A stretch of DNA of 64,000 bases from NCBI RefSeq assembly GCF_023053635.1, contig NC_086171.1, positions 48,339,538-48,403,537 on the forward strand, read 5' to 3'. Below are positions 11,721-25,960 of this stretch, one piece after another (within the stretch, counting starts at the first letter, position 1; every line of letters begins with the position of its first letter). Origin of the DNA: Elgaria multicarinata webbii. Its lineage: Eukaryota > Chordata > Lepidosauria > Squamata > Anguidae. A program made the position numbers and the translations under genes. A model generated the notes under the pieces. The model saw only the letters and a list, made by a program, of their open reading frames with translations, was not told the origin of the DNA and did not search any database.

Positions 11721-13584
11721 AAGAGACCAGTGCGTAATTTCACACACTTTACAACCGCCCAGTGCATTTTCAAACACCAGAGTAAACAACCTGGGTCCAC
11801 TTTTCGGCTGAAGCTGTCGCCACAACTGGCCGTCCCGGTTAGGCTGGCTTCTTTCCACACACACACACACACAACCCACAGTCACCTTTTCTCGCTCTCT
11901 CACACACACTTCCATTTATCTGGGAACAGTTTTAAAATGGGCCCAACAATCTCCTCTCTCACTTTGGACTGAGCAGCTGAAGGAGAGAATATTCCCTCCA
12001 AACATGAATTTAAAAACAACCAAAGAAACCTGAACTCTGGTATCTGATCTCCAGCACATTACTCGGGCACCGCGTTTCATTTCTCACATCAGAGGTGCTG
12101 GGGGAGGGGGAGGGGGAGGAGGAGGGGGGAGAGAGATTTTAAAGCCGGCCTGGCGGTCGTGTCCTTTGACCTGGAAGCCCTGCCCCAAACCCTGTATCAG
12201 GAGAGATACCTATGGTTCTTCTCCTTGGAGAGGTGTGTCTGAATAAGGCCTGGCACTGGAAACAGATCCAGGGACATACCTGCCTAGAAGGTTTGCTGCT
12301 AATGCCTATGGCCAATAACTGCGATCGTGCTGCCTCCTTAAATTAAACAGGCGTTCCGCCTATGCTATGGATTTCTTATTTTACGTGTGTGCCAACCCCA
12401 GCCCATCAGCAACCCTAGGGATGTATATGCCAGATATCTATGGCACCCCTCTGACGCAAATGGGCCACATGTTTTCTAAATGCTAAGCCTGAACCTGTGG
12501 ACGTGGCAGGGAGGCTGGGGTGAGAAGGGAACATTATATTGCAGAGCCCCTTTGGTCTGCGGGTGACCCGGAAAAGAACAAGGCGTGAGTGAGGCCTAGC
12601 TGGAAGGCGAGTTGTTTTGCAGAAGCTGGAGAGAGCGACCGCAGGGCTGGGGGTGGGAGGTGGGGGGCAGAAGGAGACAAAAGGAAAGGCTTGCGGGGAC
12701 TGGATGCAGAGTCCAGGCTCCAAATGGGCAGAGGCCCTGGCTCAGCGATCGGGGCCTTCTTTTGCCTCTCCTCCAACTACAGAAAGGCCACCTTGAAGTG
12801 GATCTCTAGGCCGACTCCTCAGAGAGGCCCTTTCGCTTCGCCTAATGAGTTGGTAACACATTCAGGGTGAGAGAGAAAGAAAAGAGGAAGAGAAAGGCCA
12901 AAGACACAAGGAGAGGCCGATCAGGGCGAAAAACCACAATGAGTTTGTTTTCCATCACGCAAGATGGCGACCAGGGGAGGCTTGAGGCTACTGCTGCGGC
13001 CAAACTAGGGGACCTACGGCTCCCCCACCGCCGCCGCCTCCACCCCCCCAAGTCCTCTGATGCTTCACGCCACCATTGCACCCCGCAAGGCTCCCAGGAT
13101 GCAGGACAGCCACTTCCTGTTTATTCCTTGTTCGGAAGCAAAACACGATATTCCAGGCTATGACCGGCGTGAGTCTTCTCCTCATACACACATGCGCTTT
13201 GGCAAAGAAAAATAAAGAAGTGCAGCGTTGCCGGTCCCACCAAATTCCAACCCCTGTTTACAAACACAGCTGTTGCCATATATTTGCAATGCACCCTAAA
13301 GCCACCAGCAGCGAGAGAAGGTGCAGGAAAAAAGGAGAGGGGAGGAGGAGGAGGAGGAGGAGGGAGGTGGTCTCGGCATCTGGAAAGGACGGAGCGCCTT
13401 GTTTTTGAAACTGTCAATTCTCTCAACCCCTATTGTGAGAGCTTCATGCAAAACATCTCGAGCCTTTTAACGGTGGGGCTTGTGAGGCCGCCTCAGATTG
13501 AAAAGGAGAGAGAGAGAGAGAGAGAAGAGAGGGGAGGGGGGAGCCAGGGCAACGCAAATAATTATATCAGAATAGGCGCGCGCG

Positions 13585-13586
<2 letters not shown>
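11721..13586. other. gene-free sequence with simple repeats
   Basis: Contains CA-rich runs (11,856-11,910), a (GGGGGA)n-like run (12,098-12,132), (GAG)n (13,337-13,363) and (GA)n (13,505-13,527). No supported gene. Confidence 0.5.
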
Positions 13587-13626
<40 letters not shown>

Positions 13627-13650
13627 TTACAAATATATATATATACACGC
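13587..13650. repeat. (CA)n then (TA)n microsatellite
   Basis: About 19 CA units after a GCGCGCGCG run, then a short TATATATA tract. Confidence 0.95.
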
Positions 13651-15590
13651 ACACTAATTTAGCCTCCCTATAGATATTTAGGAAATGCCCTGCCTTTAGC
13701 AAAAATGGGGAGGTGGATAAAAACTCTGCCTTAGCCAAGTCTAAGAAAGCCAGTGATTTACTGCACCCCACCGCACCCTAGGTCCCCCCTCAATCATATT
13801 TATTGCTGGAATCCCTAGGAGAAGATGTTGCCAATATCTGATGTCCGCAGGGGCGATTTAGCAAGGTAGATTCCCGCCCTTCCTCCTTGCTGTTATTGGA
13901 AGGGGAAATGGTTGTATCAGCTCCTTCCCTATAGGAAAGTTTCTGCCACCCCAACGGATTTGCAGTTGAATCATGAACTTTTCTTTCTTTGCTTTTTCTG
14001 TTTTCTTTTTCAACGCAAGCATCTTAACCGTAAAAAAACCACAGCGAGCAGCGCTTCCTGTGTTATATCTGTGTTTCCAAAAAGCCACTTTAGAGCACAA
14101 CTCTCTAGTACACTCACACGTGTAAAGTGAAACCAAAACATGATCGTATGTCTCTTCTTTCTTCTGCAGAAACTTAAAATTTATTAGCAACTTAAGTCTG
14201 ATTGAAAGGGTTGATAGTGGAGGAACAGCCCATTGTTATTATTATTATTTGAATCTCCAAGAGAATGATTGAAACACAGTCTACATACAATAACCTTCAC
14301 AGCTTTCTTTTATTGCTGTATAGTGGTGTTTAGAATAAACAACCAGTAGAGAGATTTTAATTTAATTTAAAAAAAAATTGCTACTGTAGTCAAGTAAGGG
14401 TTGACAATCACTTTTCAAAGTAAAGGGTTGTAAATTGCGTGTTACATCGTTTAAGGCAATAGACCTGGTTTTGCTGAAAGACACTTACACATGTTCCCTT
14501 TTGAAAACTAGATATATAGTCCAACATTTCCTTTGTCTTCAGGAGTGGAGGGAACATTTCTCCACAGCCCATTTTGCAATAACCTAGCATTGCAGGGTTA
14601 TCCCTGGTATAGGGTTCAAATAAGAATCTTCATTGTCCTGTGTGAACTTTGCTTTGCTTTACTCCGGTGGGCAGGGTTGTTGTTTGTTTTTTGTTTGTTT
14701 GTTTGTTTGTTTGGACTGTTTGTTTTAGTCCCAAGAACAGGAAAAGCTGTGGTGGGTCTATCAAATCAGAAATAGAATTGCAGTCCAATTGAAAAATGGG
14801 AGTCTATTTTTTTCCACTTGTGCTGTGCTCCACACACCGCGAGCTCCAAAGTATGCCAGCAAAAGTCAATGGGATTGCTCTGGAGCAAGCGGGAGGGCGT
14901 GTGCCTATGGCGTTGCATTTTCCCCATCTTTCACCATCCAGTAAAAACCATTGGACCAGCTGGAATGATTCAACACCATGTGGACAATTCCAGAATCCTT
15001 TCTCCTGTTATTATGATCTCTCTTTACTTGCTCCTGGCGGTTTTTCTAGACGGAAATGACGTGCTTTGCCAGGTCATGCTGTCTTTTACTGATTCAGGAA
15101 TTTCCTGACTATTGAATATGTTTTAAGTATGACTGTTTTCTGGATGTTGGTGTGGATGTATTTTGGTAGGCCCAGTTTTTGAAAGTGGTTGGTTGTTGTT
15201 GTTTGGTAAACCAAACGCAATAGTTATTTCACTAGAATTGGTTGGATACGCTTGGGCTATTTAGGGTTTGGGAGCGTTCTTTGGTGTCTGGCTGTCTCCC
15301 ACCCCACCCCACCGTGCAACTCTTTGGGGGCTGGGGGAGGGAAGGCCCGAAAGCCTTCGCATTGCAAAGCCTGTTCGGGTGATGCTTTTCACGCTGCAGC
15401 TTCTAGAAACGACAACGAGCAAGTGAGTGTCTGGAAGCTGCAAGCCTTGAGGCTCCAACAAGGCGCGGATTGGATTTTCCTGCCCTTTTTCTTTTGTATT
15501 TCTTTCCTTTCCCCCTTTTATTTTTTCTTCTTCTTTTACGTCTTAAAACACCGCCGAGTCAAAAATGTGGCTCTTTGTTTTGTACTCCAT
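13651..15590. other. gene-free sequence; possible SKIDA1 poly(A) site
   Basis: No exon is supported. The plus-strand TTTTATTGCTG at about 14,308 reads CAGCAATAAAAG on the minus strand, followed by a GT-rich stretch. That could be a distal SKIDA1 polyadenylation signal, about 4.3 kb past the stop. A (TTTG)n run lies at 14,690-14,712. Confidence 0.3.
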
Positions 15591-15599
15591 CAGATTGAA

Positions 15600-15860
15600 A
15601 AACGTGACCCCCTTCCCCGGGCCGTTTTCAATGGAGGGGCCAAAGAAAGAGCTGGGAGCGGGCGGGCCTAGCGCACGAAGCCCCTTTGCGAGGGCGCCGA
15701 GGCGGTTTCCGCAGGGAGCCAGAGGACGGCGTCCCCGGGAGCTCCGCGTCCTCTGGCTCGGTTGTTTCGCCTAGGCAAGGGAGGCCTCTTGCACCGCAGC
15801 CCCACGGCGGGGCTACTGAAGCCAGAGCGGCGGTGCCTGAGGCTGGGAGACCCACACGGG
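15600..15860. promoter_or_regulatory. small CpG island
   Basis: A short CpG-dense block between AT-richer flanks, 2.7 kb downstream of the SKIDA1 stop. No convincing reading frame. Confidence 0.4.
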
Positions 15861-15920
15861 CGACATCTCGCCTGTTTGGGTGACATGAAGAGGCTGCAAT
15901 TTGTGCAGTTTCTCTTCCCC

Positions 15921-15924
<4 letters not shown>

Positions 15925-15967
<43 letters not shown>

Positions 15968-16022
15968 CTCTCTCTCTCTTTCTTTCTTTCTCCCTTTCTT
16001 TCTCTTTCTCTCTCTCACACAC
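15925..16022. repeat. (CT)n/(TG)n/(TTTC)n compound microsatellite
   Basis: CT units, then TG units, then CT and TTTC units, ending in a CACACA/CGCGCG run. Confidence 0.95.
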
Positions 16023-16336
16023 ATACACACGCGCGCAGGCGCGCGTCTGTAGCAACGTTTCTCCCAGGATAATTTCATTCGTAAGCACTCCCCACTCTCT
16101 CTCTCTCTCTTCACATTTTAGCAGAACGGGGTTAAAGAAGTCTAGTGAACCACTCCAGTTGACAATTGCAACAGTGTGAGATGAGGAAGTGTAGGGGGAC
16201 GAGATATTTCTAAATATATTTAGCTTCTGCAGGTACCCTACAAAGAAGGGAAAACCAACACCCAGTCTCCCCTCCTCTCTCTCCACACACACTTTCTTAC
16301 CCTTTCTCTCTCCTCTCTGTATGTGTGTATTTTTAA

Positions 16337-16379
16337 AAGAGAGAGAGAGAGAGAGAGGGAGGGAGGGAGGGAGGGAGGA
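16337..16379. repeat. (GA)n/(GGGA)n microsatellite
   Basis: About 11 GA units followed by five GGGA units. Confidence 0.9.
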
Positions 16380-18415
16380 AGATGAAATTAGCAAATATCT
16401 ACTTGGAATATTTAGAGACAAAGAAGAGTGAGATGGTGGTGGGTGTCAGCAGGGACAGGAATTAAATGATTTTTAAACAACAACAAAATAGGCACCGAAT
16501 TTCCATATGAAATGTTGACTCTGAGGTCTAGAATAAACATTTCGGTGTTGTTCTGTTTTCTTTTGTGATTTAGGATCAATTATTCTCTTGGGATTGGTCT
16601 ATAGGTGGAATCCTTGAGCATTTTGATTCAGAAAGAGGATCTGTTATCAAATAAAACATGAGTGAGAAGGAATGAGCCAGAAACCAGCAATCCGCCCTAA
16701 AGTGCCAATTCAGCAACTCAGTGGTAACACTTTTTTCATTCTGTAAAACTTCTATTTTACTTGGCTAAGCTTCCTCCCTTTCCCCCCAAATAGAATAGCA
16801 TTGACAACTATCTCCAATGTGTTTGTTTTTATCACAGTTTTATAGGAAAAAACAATTAACCTCTGGAAGCATAATTCCTTCCAATCATAGCCTTACACTT
16901 TTCTCACCCACCCACCCCAAAAGAGTAGGAAAACAATGGATAAACCCTGCAATAAGTGTATAAAATTGTGATATATAGATATAGATTTTTTTGAAACAGT
17001 GTTTTAATTGAAAATAAAGCTAAAGCATGCTTTTTCCAACAGTGCAAATTTCCATCGTTTTGATTTTACTGCTTCCATCTTCACAACATGTTACACCGGC
17101 ATGTCTTACCAAAGGCTTGACTCTAGAAGCCTGCCTACTTCAACTATGTCGAGATTTAAGTGCAAATATAGACAATTGCCTCTGATTGTCACGTGCAGTA
17201 AAAATGATCCTGCTACAAAGATAGGATGCTTGGGAAAAGTTAAGTATCCAGAGATGCAGAGAAAACAGTAACACGTCCTGGTTTAAAAGCCTGAGTTTTG
17301 GTGCCAAAGCATCTACCAAGAGTATGGGATTCTCCACGGGAATATTCCTTCCACTGGGGCCTCTGTTGCATGTAACATGTTGGGATTGGGCTGCATTTCC
17401 TTCGAATTCTCCCCACCCCCCACCCCCATGGGAGCGTAAGAAACTAACATTTTCCTAGCTTTGCAAATCTGGGAGAACCACGTTTTGATTAACACCTCCC
17501 GACCCCATGTTTCCAAAACAACCGGAGCTATGATCTACCACCCCTCCACAGCAATCCCAATGACTTTAAGGCTGCAGACCTTTTGCTCCACTTATTTGGG
17601 AGAAAACAGGGTGCGGGGGCACTTCCAAGTAAGTATGCAAAAGACCAGCCTGCCATACTGGCTGGACTGGGTTTTGTAGTCAAGATATGACATCAGTTGC
17701 CAACCTGAAGATTTCATGGTGAAGATGTGGGAGGAGCTCTCTTACTTTGCAAAGAGTGACAAGTCCCTTTCTTTTCTTTTCTTTTTTTACTCTTTAAAAA
17801 AAATCTATTGATTAGTTGCTGCTGAAGCAACTTTTCCAGTGGTGATCTGGAGATACACATACACACACACCTTCTGCCAAAGGCAGGAGGGGAGCTGCTT
17901 TTGCAGAAAAGGAGGGGGGATGGTTAGAACTTAAGAATAAACCCTCTGCAACAAAATAGACGGCTCCCCCCCCCGCCCTTTGAATAATTCTTGAAAGTTC
18001 CCTGTGCAACCTCTTGCTGAAGAAACTTGGAACAAAATTGAACAGTGAGACTTCTAGGTTTCCATATCTAGTGCATTACATATTAATGGCTCATTCGAAT
18101 TATTATTAAGCTTAAAAAAATTAAACCCATAACAAACCCAAACATTTACTTGTAGCAGTTGAATTGAGGTACCGGGTGCATTATTAGCATTTTGAGACAG
18201 TAAAGTGTTCCAGCTTTAGCAGATTCCACTGAGGTGTTTGTTTGTTTAGTTTTTGTTTTAATAGACTTGACACTTTCGCCTGAAGTACTCTGTGGAATGT
18301 TAGACTTTCCCCAGCCCCACCCCTCCCCCAGCCCCATTCTCTGTTTTCATGGTAAAGAAAATAGTAATCCGATGTTCTTGTCTTTCCAAAAGAGAGAACA
18401 GACCAGAATTCCACA
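16380..18415 (-). other. unique sequence, probably including the SKIDA1 3' UTR
   Basis: AT-leaning unique sequence directly downstream of the SKIDA1 stop codon. No other gene is seen. ATTAAA on the minus strand (plus TTTAAT at about 18,258) lies 330 bp past the stop and is one weak candidate polyadenylation signal. Confidence 0.35.
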
Positions 18416-18417
18416 AA

Positions 18418-18447
18418 AATAATAATAATAATAATAATAATAATAAT
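18418..18447. repeat. (AAT)n microsatellite
   Basis: Ten AAT units, about 150 bp downstream of the SKIDA1 stop and likely in its 3' UTR. Confidence 0.95.
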
Positions 18448-18449
18448 TA

Positions 18450-21560
<3,111 letters not shown>

Positions 21561-21639
21561 TTATTCCTGACCAAACTTTGGAGGATTAAAAAAAGGGGGG
21601 GGAACCCCCAGCACACACAGAGAGGGAGAGGAAGAGAGG

Positions 21640-21747
<108 letters not shown>

Positions 21748-21947
21748 TAGATGGAGAGGGTGAAAAAATCATGCCCCGGAAAAACGCCTTGGGGCGGCGG
21801 GGGTGGCGGGTATCAGGCTGGGTTGCCCCCGTGTGCTTCTCGACGGCAGTGATGTTGGCTGGCTGGCTGGCTGGCTACCTGTGCCCTTTGGCTGGCGGCT
21901 TCCCCCCCTGGCCAGCCAGGATAAAGGAATGTGAGCAAAGGGAGCCA

Positions 21948-21948
21948 C

Positions 21949-21983
<35 letters not shown>
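21948..21983. repeat. (CTG)n tract upstream of SKIDA1
   Basis: About eleven CTG units on the plus strand (CAG in the SKIDA1 sense direction). A GGCT run lies just before it at 21,857-21,875. Confidence 0.93.
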
Positions 21984-21984
<1 letters not shown>

Positions 21985-22059
21985 GGGAGAGACGAGAAGA
22001 GCCACGCAGCCGCCCTTCCCGCCGCTGCTTTCGCTCCAAATCAAATGACAGAGTGAAGG

Positions 22060-22265
22060 GAGCTCGTCCGGAGACACCTTCATCAATTAATTCCCCTAAA
22101 GCCAACGCTGATTGGACACTCCTGACAGGTGATGCAATAAAAATTGATATTCCACCCCCTCCCCAGCCCCCCCTCCCCAAATCTCCGGCTAATTAGCATA
22201 CTCTTAGACTGCCACCTCCCCTCCCAAAGTAAATAATACTGTTAGTATATAAATCTTTCTATTAA
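22060..22265. promoter_or_regulatory. motif-dense block upstream of SKIDA1, candidate promoter or enhancer
   Basis: Repeat-free and rich in recognisable short motifs: CATCAATTAATTC, a CCAAT box read on the minus strand (plus GCTGATTGGA), CTGACAGGTGATG (TGACAG MEIS/TGIF-like plus the E-box CAGGTG), GCAATAAAAATTGAT (HOX-like), and GGCTAATTAGCAT (homeodomain-like). A TATATAAAT on the plus strand (about 22,238) could drive a divergent transcript. Conservation was not tested. Confidence 0.4.
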
Positions 22266-22726
22266 ACAATCCGGAGCTCGCAGCCCAGGCAGAGAGAGAG
22301 AGAGCTCTGCGGCGCGCTGGCTACGCAAGGAGCAGGCTGGGGAGCCCCCCGCTCTGCGGACACGGTGTTTGCTTTCAAATCGCAGAAATAAATCGGACCG
22401 AGAAACCGGATTTGGACTGTTCAGTCGTGTATATTGGGGGCGTGGGGTGCTTTCTCCCCACTGTAAGAATCCTTGGGATGTAAAGAGGGGGTGGGGAGAG
22501 GGGGGGCGCAGTGACCATTTTAAGTAACCGTTTTAAAGGGGCGTTTATCCTGCATTGCGCCGCGTCCAAAGACTGGTCTTCTTTCCCCCTTCCTTTGGCT
22601 TTAAAGTTTTATTTTGTTTTCAACCTAGGGTGGTTTTTGCTGTCATTTTGTTATTTTTCTGTTAACGCCTGGGAGAATGAGAAATACTCACGTTCGCTAG
22701 ATTGGCCTCTTCTTTTCTTCTTTTCT

Positions 22727-22763
<37 letters not shown>

Positions 22764-24416
22764 CCTTCCCCTCCCCACGATAGCTAAGTTGTTGCTACTA
22801 GGGTTTCTTAGGGGCTGCGTGGTTATCCTGAGCTCGGGGTCCCTAATTCTGTAACACTTTTCTCTGAAATTCTCCCTGAAATATTGAGGGGGAGGAAAGG
22901 AGGGGGGGAGATCGGGACGTGGGCTCGCGTCAGACCCATAACAAAGCATAGATAAGCCAGAAATGTATCCACCTCTCACAGTTCACCGCGCTGCCTCACA
23001 AGGTCCCTGCGTCCACGCCAAGATTGCCTGCGTGTTGGTTGCTGCTGCTGCTGCCAAGAAAAACTGGGGATGGCGATAGAGTTAAGAGAGGCATAAGGAG
23101 GAAGAGGTGGAAGAGGAAGAAGATTGCCGTGGGTCAGGAGGATGCTTCTGTCTTACAGGCTGCAGCCCTCGCAGGCGTTAAGGGAGAACTTCCTGGCGCC
23201 TCCGCAGGTTCGGCTTTCCTTCGCCACCTTCCCTCCCTCGTTTCCCTGATGAAGAGCTTCCAAGGAGGGGTACAAAGTTAGAGAGATTTCCTTTCAGGTG
23301 TCGTGGAGGCGGGGTGGAGGTTGCTAGCGTGCAGGGCAGACCTATGGCCACTCCTGCAGCCAAATCACATGTGCCCCCCCAAAAAATCACCCACCCACCC
23401 CGCCATGTCCTACATCAACTGCTTCCAACTTTCACGATGAACACTGAACCCTTTGGGCCTCGTGGACAAAAGAGAGAAGGCAAATATAACGCAGGCACCT
23501 TAAAAAACAACAAACTTGCAAGATTTTTTTTTAGGGGGAAGGGCATAGTATTCTCCCCCCCCCCCCCGCACCAAGGTAAATCTTTTAATTTATGCAAAGA
23601 TGGTGAAGGTCTCTTCTGTCCAAATTAGCCATCAGATACATGAATCCCCCTAGAACAAAATGAAATCCCCCCCTCCCTGACAGCTCGGCTCCAGCGCCCA
23701 ATGAAGCCGCAGCGCCCGGATGAAGCCCATTCGCATGGGTGTCAAATCGGCTTCGATCCAAATTCGTCAGCTGGATTGCGTGGGATCGAGTCGCTAATCG
23801 ATTTTCAGCTAGAACCTGGCCAGAAGTTCAAACGTCCAAGGTCTCCCAGTACCTTATGGCCAGAGCCAAAACGCCATGGTTCGTGTGCTCCAGAAAACTA
23901 CTGAGGGGGTAGGGGTGGGGGTGGAACCGGACGAAATAACAAGACCCATCTTCTTACTCCATAGTTCTATCTGTCCCCCACCCCCATACCGGGTGATATG
24001 GGGAAGACAGCTCCTGTGACCCTGGGACTGGGAAACAAACAAATAAATAAATACACGTATTTCCCCCCCTGCCTCTCCCTCCCCCTTTTTGTGTAATTAA
24101 TTTTCACGGCCGTTTTGCATGACTAGGTAAAATGCAGGCAATGTCTCCTCCTTCGCCTCCCCCCCCCCCTCGTTCAAACACACAGTTTCCCAGGAATTAT
24201 GCACAGAACTGGGGAGGTGTGTGTGTGTGTGATGGAGGGAGGCATCCGGAAATTAAGGAAGTCCATTGAATCGCGTCTCAGTAAGATTGGGATTTGAAAA
24301 GTCAGCTCCGCTGTTGCTCCTCACATATAATGCGCGCTTTAACTTAACAGGGCGACTCTTTTCCTTGGAGCTTCAAGGCCGATTTCCGCATTCAAGCAAG
24401 CAAGCAGCTGCTTAAC

Positions 24417-24420
<4 letters not shown>
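22266..24420. other. gene-free sequence, possible SKIDA1 first-intron region
   Basis: Contains (CT)n at 22,733-22,761, C and G homopolymers, and no supported exon. A donor-like GTGAGT on the minus strand (plus ACTCAC, 22,686-22,691) is noted but weak. Confidence 0.4.

Positions 24421-24465
<45 letters not shown>
24421..24465. repeat. (TA)n microsatellite
   Basis: About 22 TA units followed by three CCAT units. Confidence 0.97.
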
Positions 24466-24467
<2 letters not shown>

Positions 24468-25849
24468 ATCCATCCATATCCCTTGAGATAAGAGGCAAAA
24501 GGAAAGCTTGGTTCAGGCTCTGCTGATATTGCAAGGCTTTCAACAGAACCGAAAGGCAGCGGGGAACAATGAATGAACGCCTCCCCCCACCGCGGTCACA
24601 GTTTAGCTCCGCATCTGGCTGGTCTCGCCTACGTTTCCCTCTTCTCTCTGCCCCAAACCACGCACGGGAGACATCGCCTCGGATTCTGGAGCTGCAAACA
24701 AAGTTTCGAGGAGAAACAGCTGTTTGGTTTTGGTTTAAATGATTGTTGTTGTTGTTGTTTTAAGGACAGAGGAAGGGGAGGAGGGAGACAGAAGGAAGGA
24801 AGGAAGGTAGGAAGGAACGAGAGACAGACAGACAGACATAGGATTAAGCATGAAGGACATTTCAGAATCTTCTCTCCCCGCTCTCCTATTTCTAGGCCCG
24901 CAGCAGCTACACACACACACACACATACATCCCCTCCCCCGCTATGAGGTTGAGGCTGATAAAAATCCCTGACAGCGCGATCCACAAAGTAAATTAAGTC
25001 CCATGTCTTGAATTTTAAGATCTTTCTTCCCAGGCTGGTGGTTTGTTTGTGGTGTTTCAGAAAGCGAAGTTCTAAAATCGTGCCTTGACCTGATCTCGGC
25101 CCATTCCTTCTTGATTCCTGTTTAGCCCAAGCCTTAGCCAACCCACTCTCCTCTAGCAGCAGTGGAATACTCTGGAATCAATGGATTTTGCAGGGAACTC
25201 TTTCTCTTCCTCTCTCGATCACAGAGACAGACACTGAGCTCCAGTTGTCAGCCTACTTGGCCTCTTTAGAAAGAGTCTGCGGTTTTTGTTTTCTTTAAAA
25301 CAACTAACTTAAAAACGTGGACGTCCCCCCAAGCTTTTAAAAGGTTGCTGCAAACCGAGATTTCTACCAAAGTACGATCTGAACTTTCTTTTATTTAAGG
25401 CAGAGACAGGCAAGGTTGCTCTGTGTGTGTGTGTGTGTGTGTGTGTGGGAGAGAGAGAGAGAGAGAGGGGGGGGTAGGGCGAAGGGGAGGAGAGGAATAA
25501 ATAAACAAATAAATAATAATCACAAACACAAGCCAAGTTGCAGCCTTTAAGAAAACGTGCTCTGCACTTGCGAAAGACACGTTCGGATCCACCAGATCTC
25601 TCTCGCAGCCTTTTGTTCCTTGCAAAGCTCTTCATCTTGATTTGGGGTGAGACGGGGGAGGGGAGGAACCTGCCAATGTGTTCTTGTGGTCATCAAAACA
25701 CGCCGCATGCCCAGGATCTTCCTTCTGCACGTCTGGAGGCGACCCTCACTCAAACAACAACAACGCGCCGAGGCCCCCCTGCTCAAGCAAAGAAAGGCCA
25801 GAGGCTGTTCACTGGATCGGCATGTCTGCCAGAGGTGTATTGCGATCAA
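24466..25849. other. gene-free sequence with simple repeats
   Basis: Includes (GTT)n near 24,745, (GGAA)n and (GACA)n near 24,795-24,838, (CA)n at 24,911-24,926, and (TG)n/(GA)n at 25,420-25,468. No gene was seen. Confidence 0.5.
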
Positions 25850-25960
25850 TAGCAAGCGATGCTTAAGAGTTTCAGATTATTAACGTGAAAATTGGCCCTC
25901 TCCAAAAGCCAATATTCATAATTTTTAATAATTTTAAGACCGCGGATCCCCCCCCCCCCC
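25850..25960. promoter_or_regulatory. candidate conserved non-coding element
   Basis: Unique AT-rich block with CAGATTATTAACGTGAAAAT, GCCAATATTCATAAT and TTTTTAATAATTTTAAG, sharply bounded by a poly-C run. Suggestive texture only. Confidence 0.2.

Noticed and set aside
15813-16421. 202-codon minus-strand frame
   Set aside because: It is largely translated (GA)n, (CA)n and (GGGA)n microsatellite.
22235-22250. TATATAAAT as the SKIDA1 TATA box
   Set aside because: It is oriented for plus-strand transcription, away from SKIDA1. At most it serves a divergent transcript.
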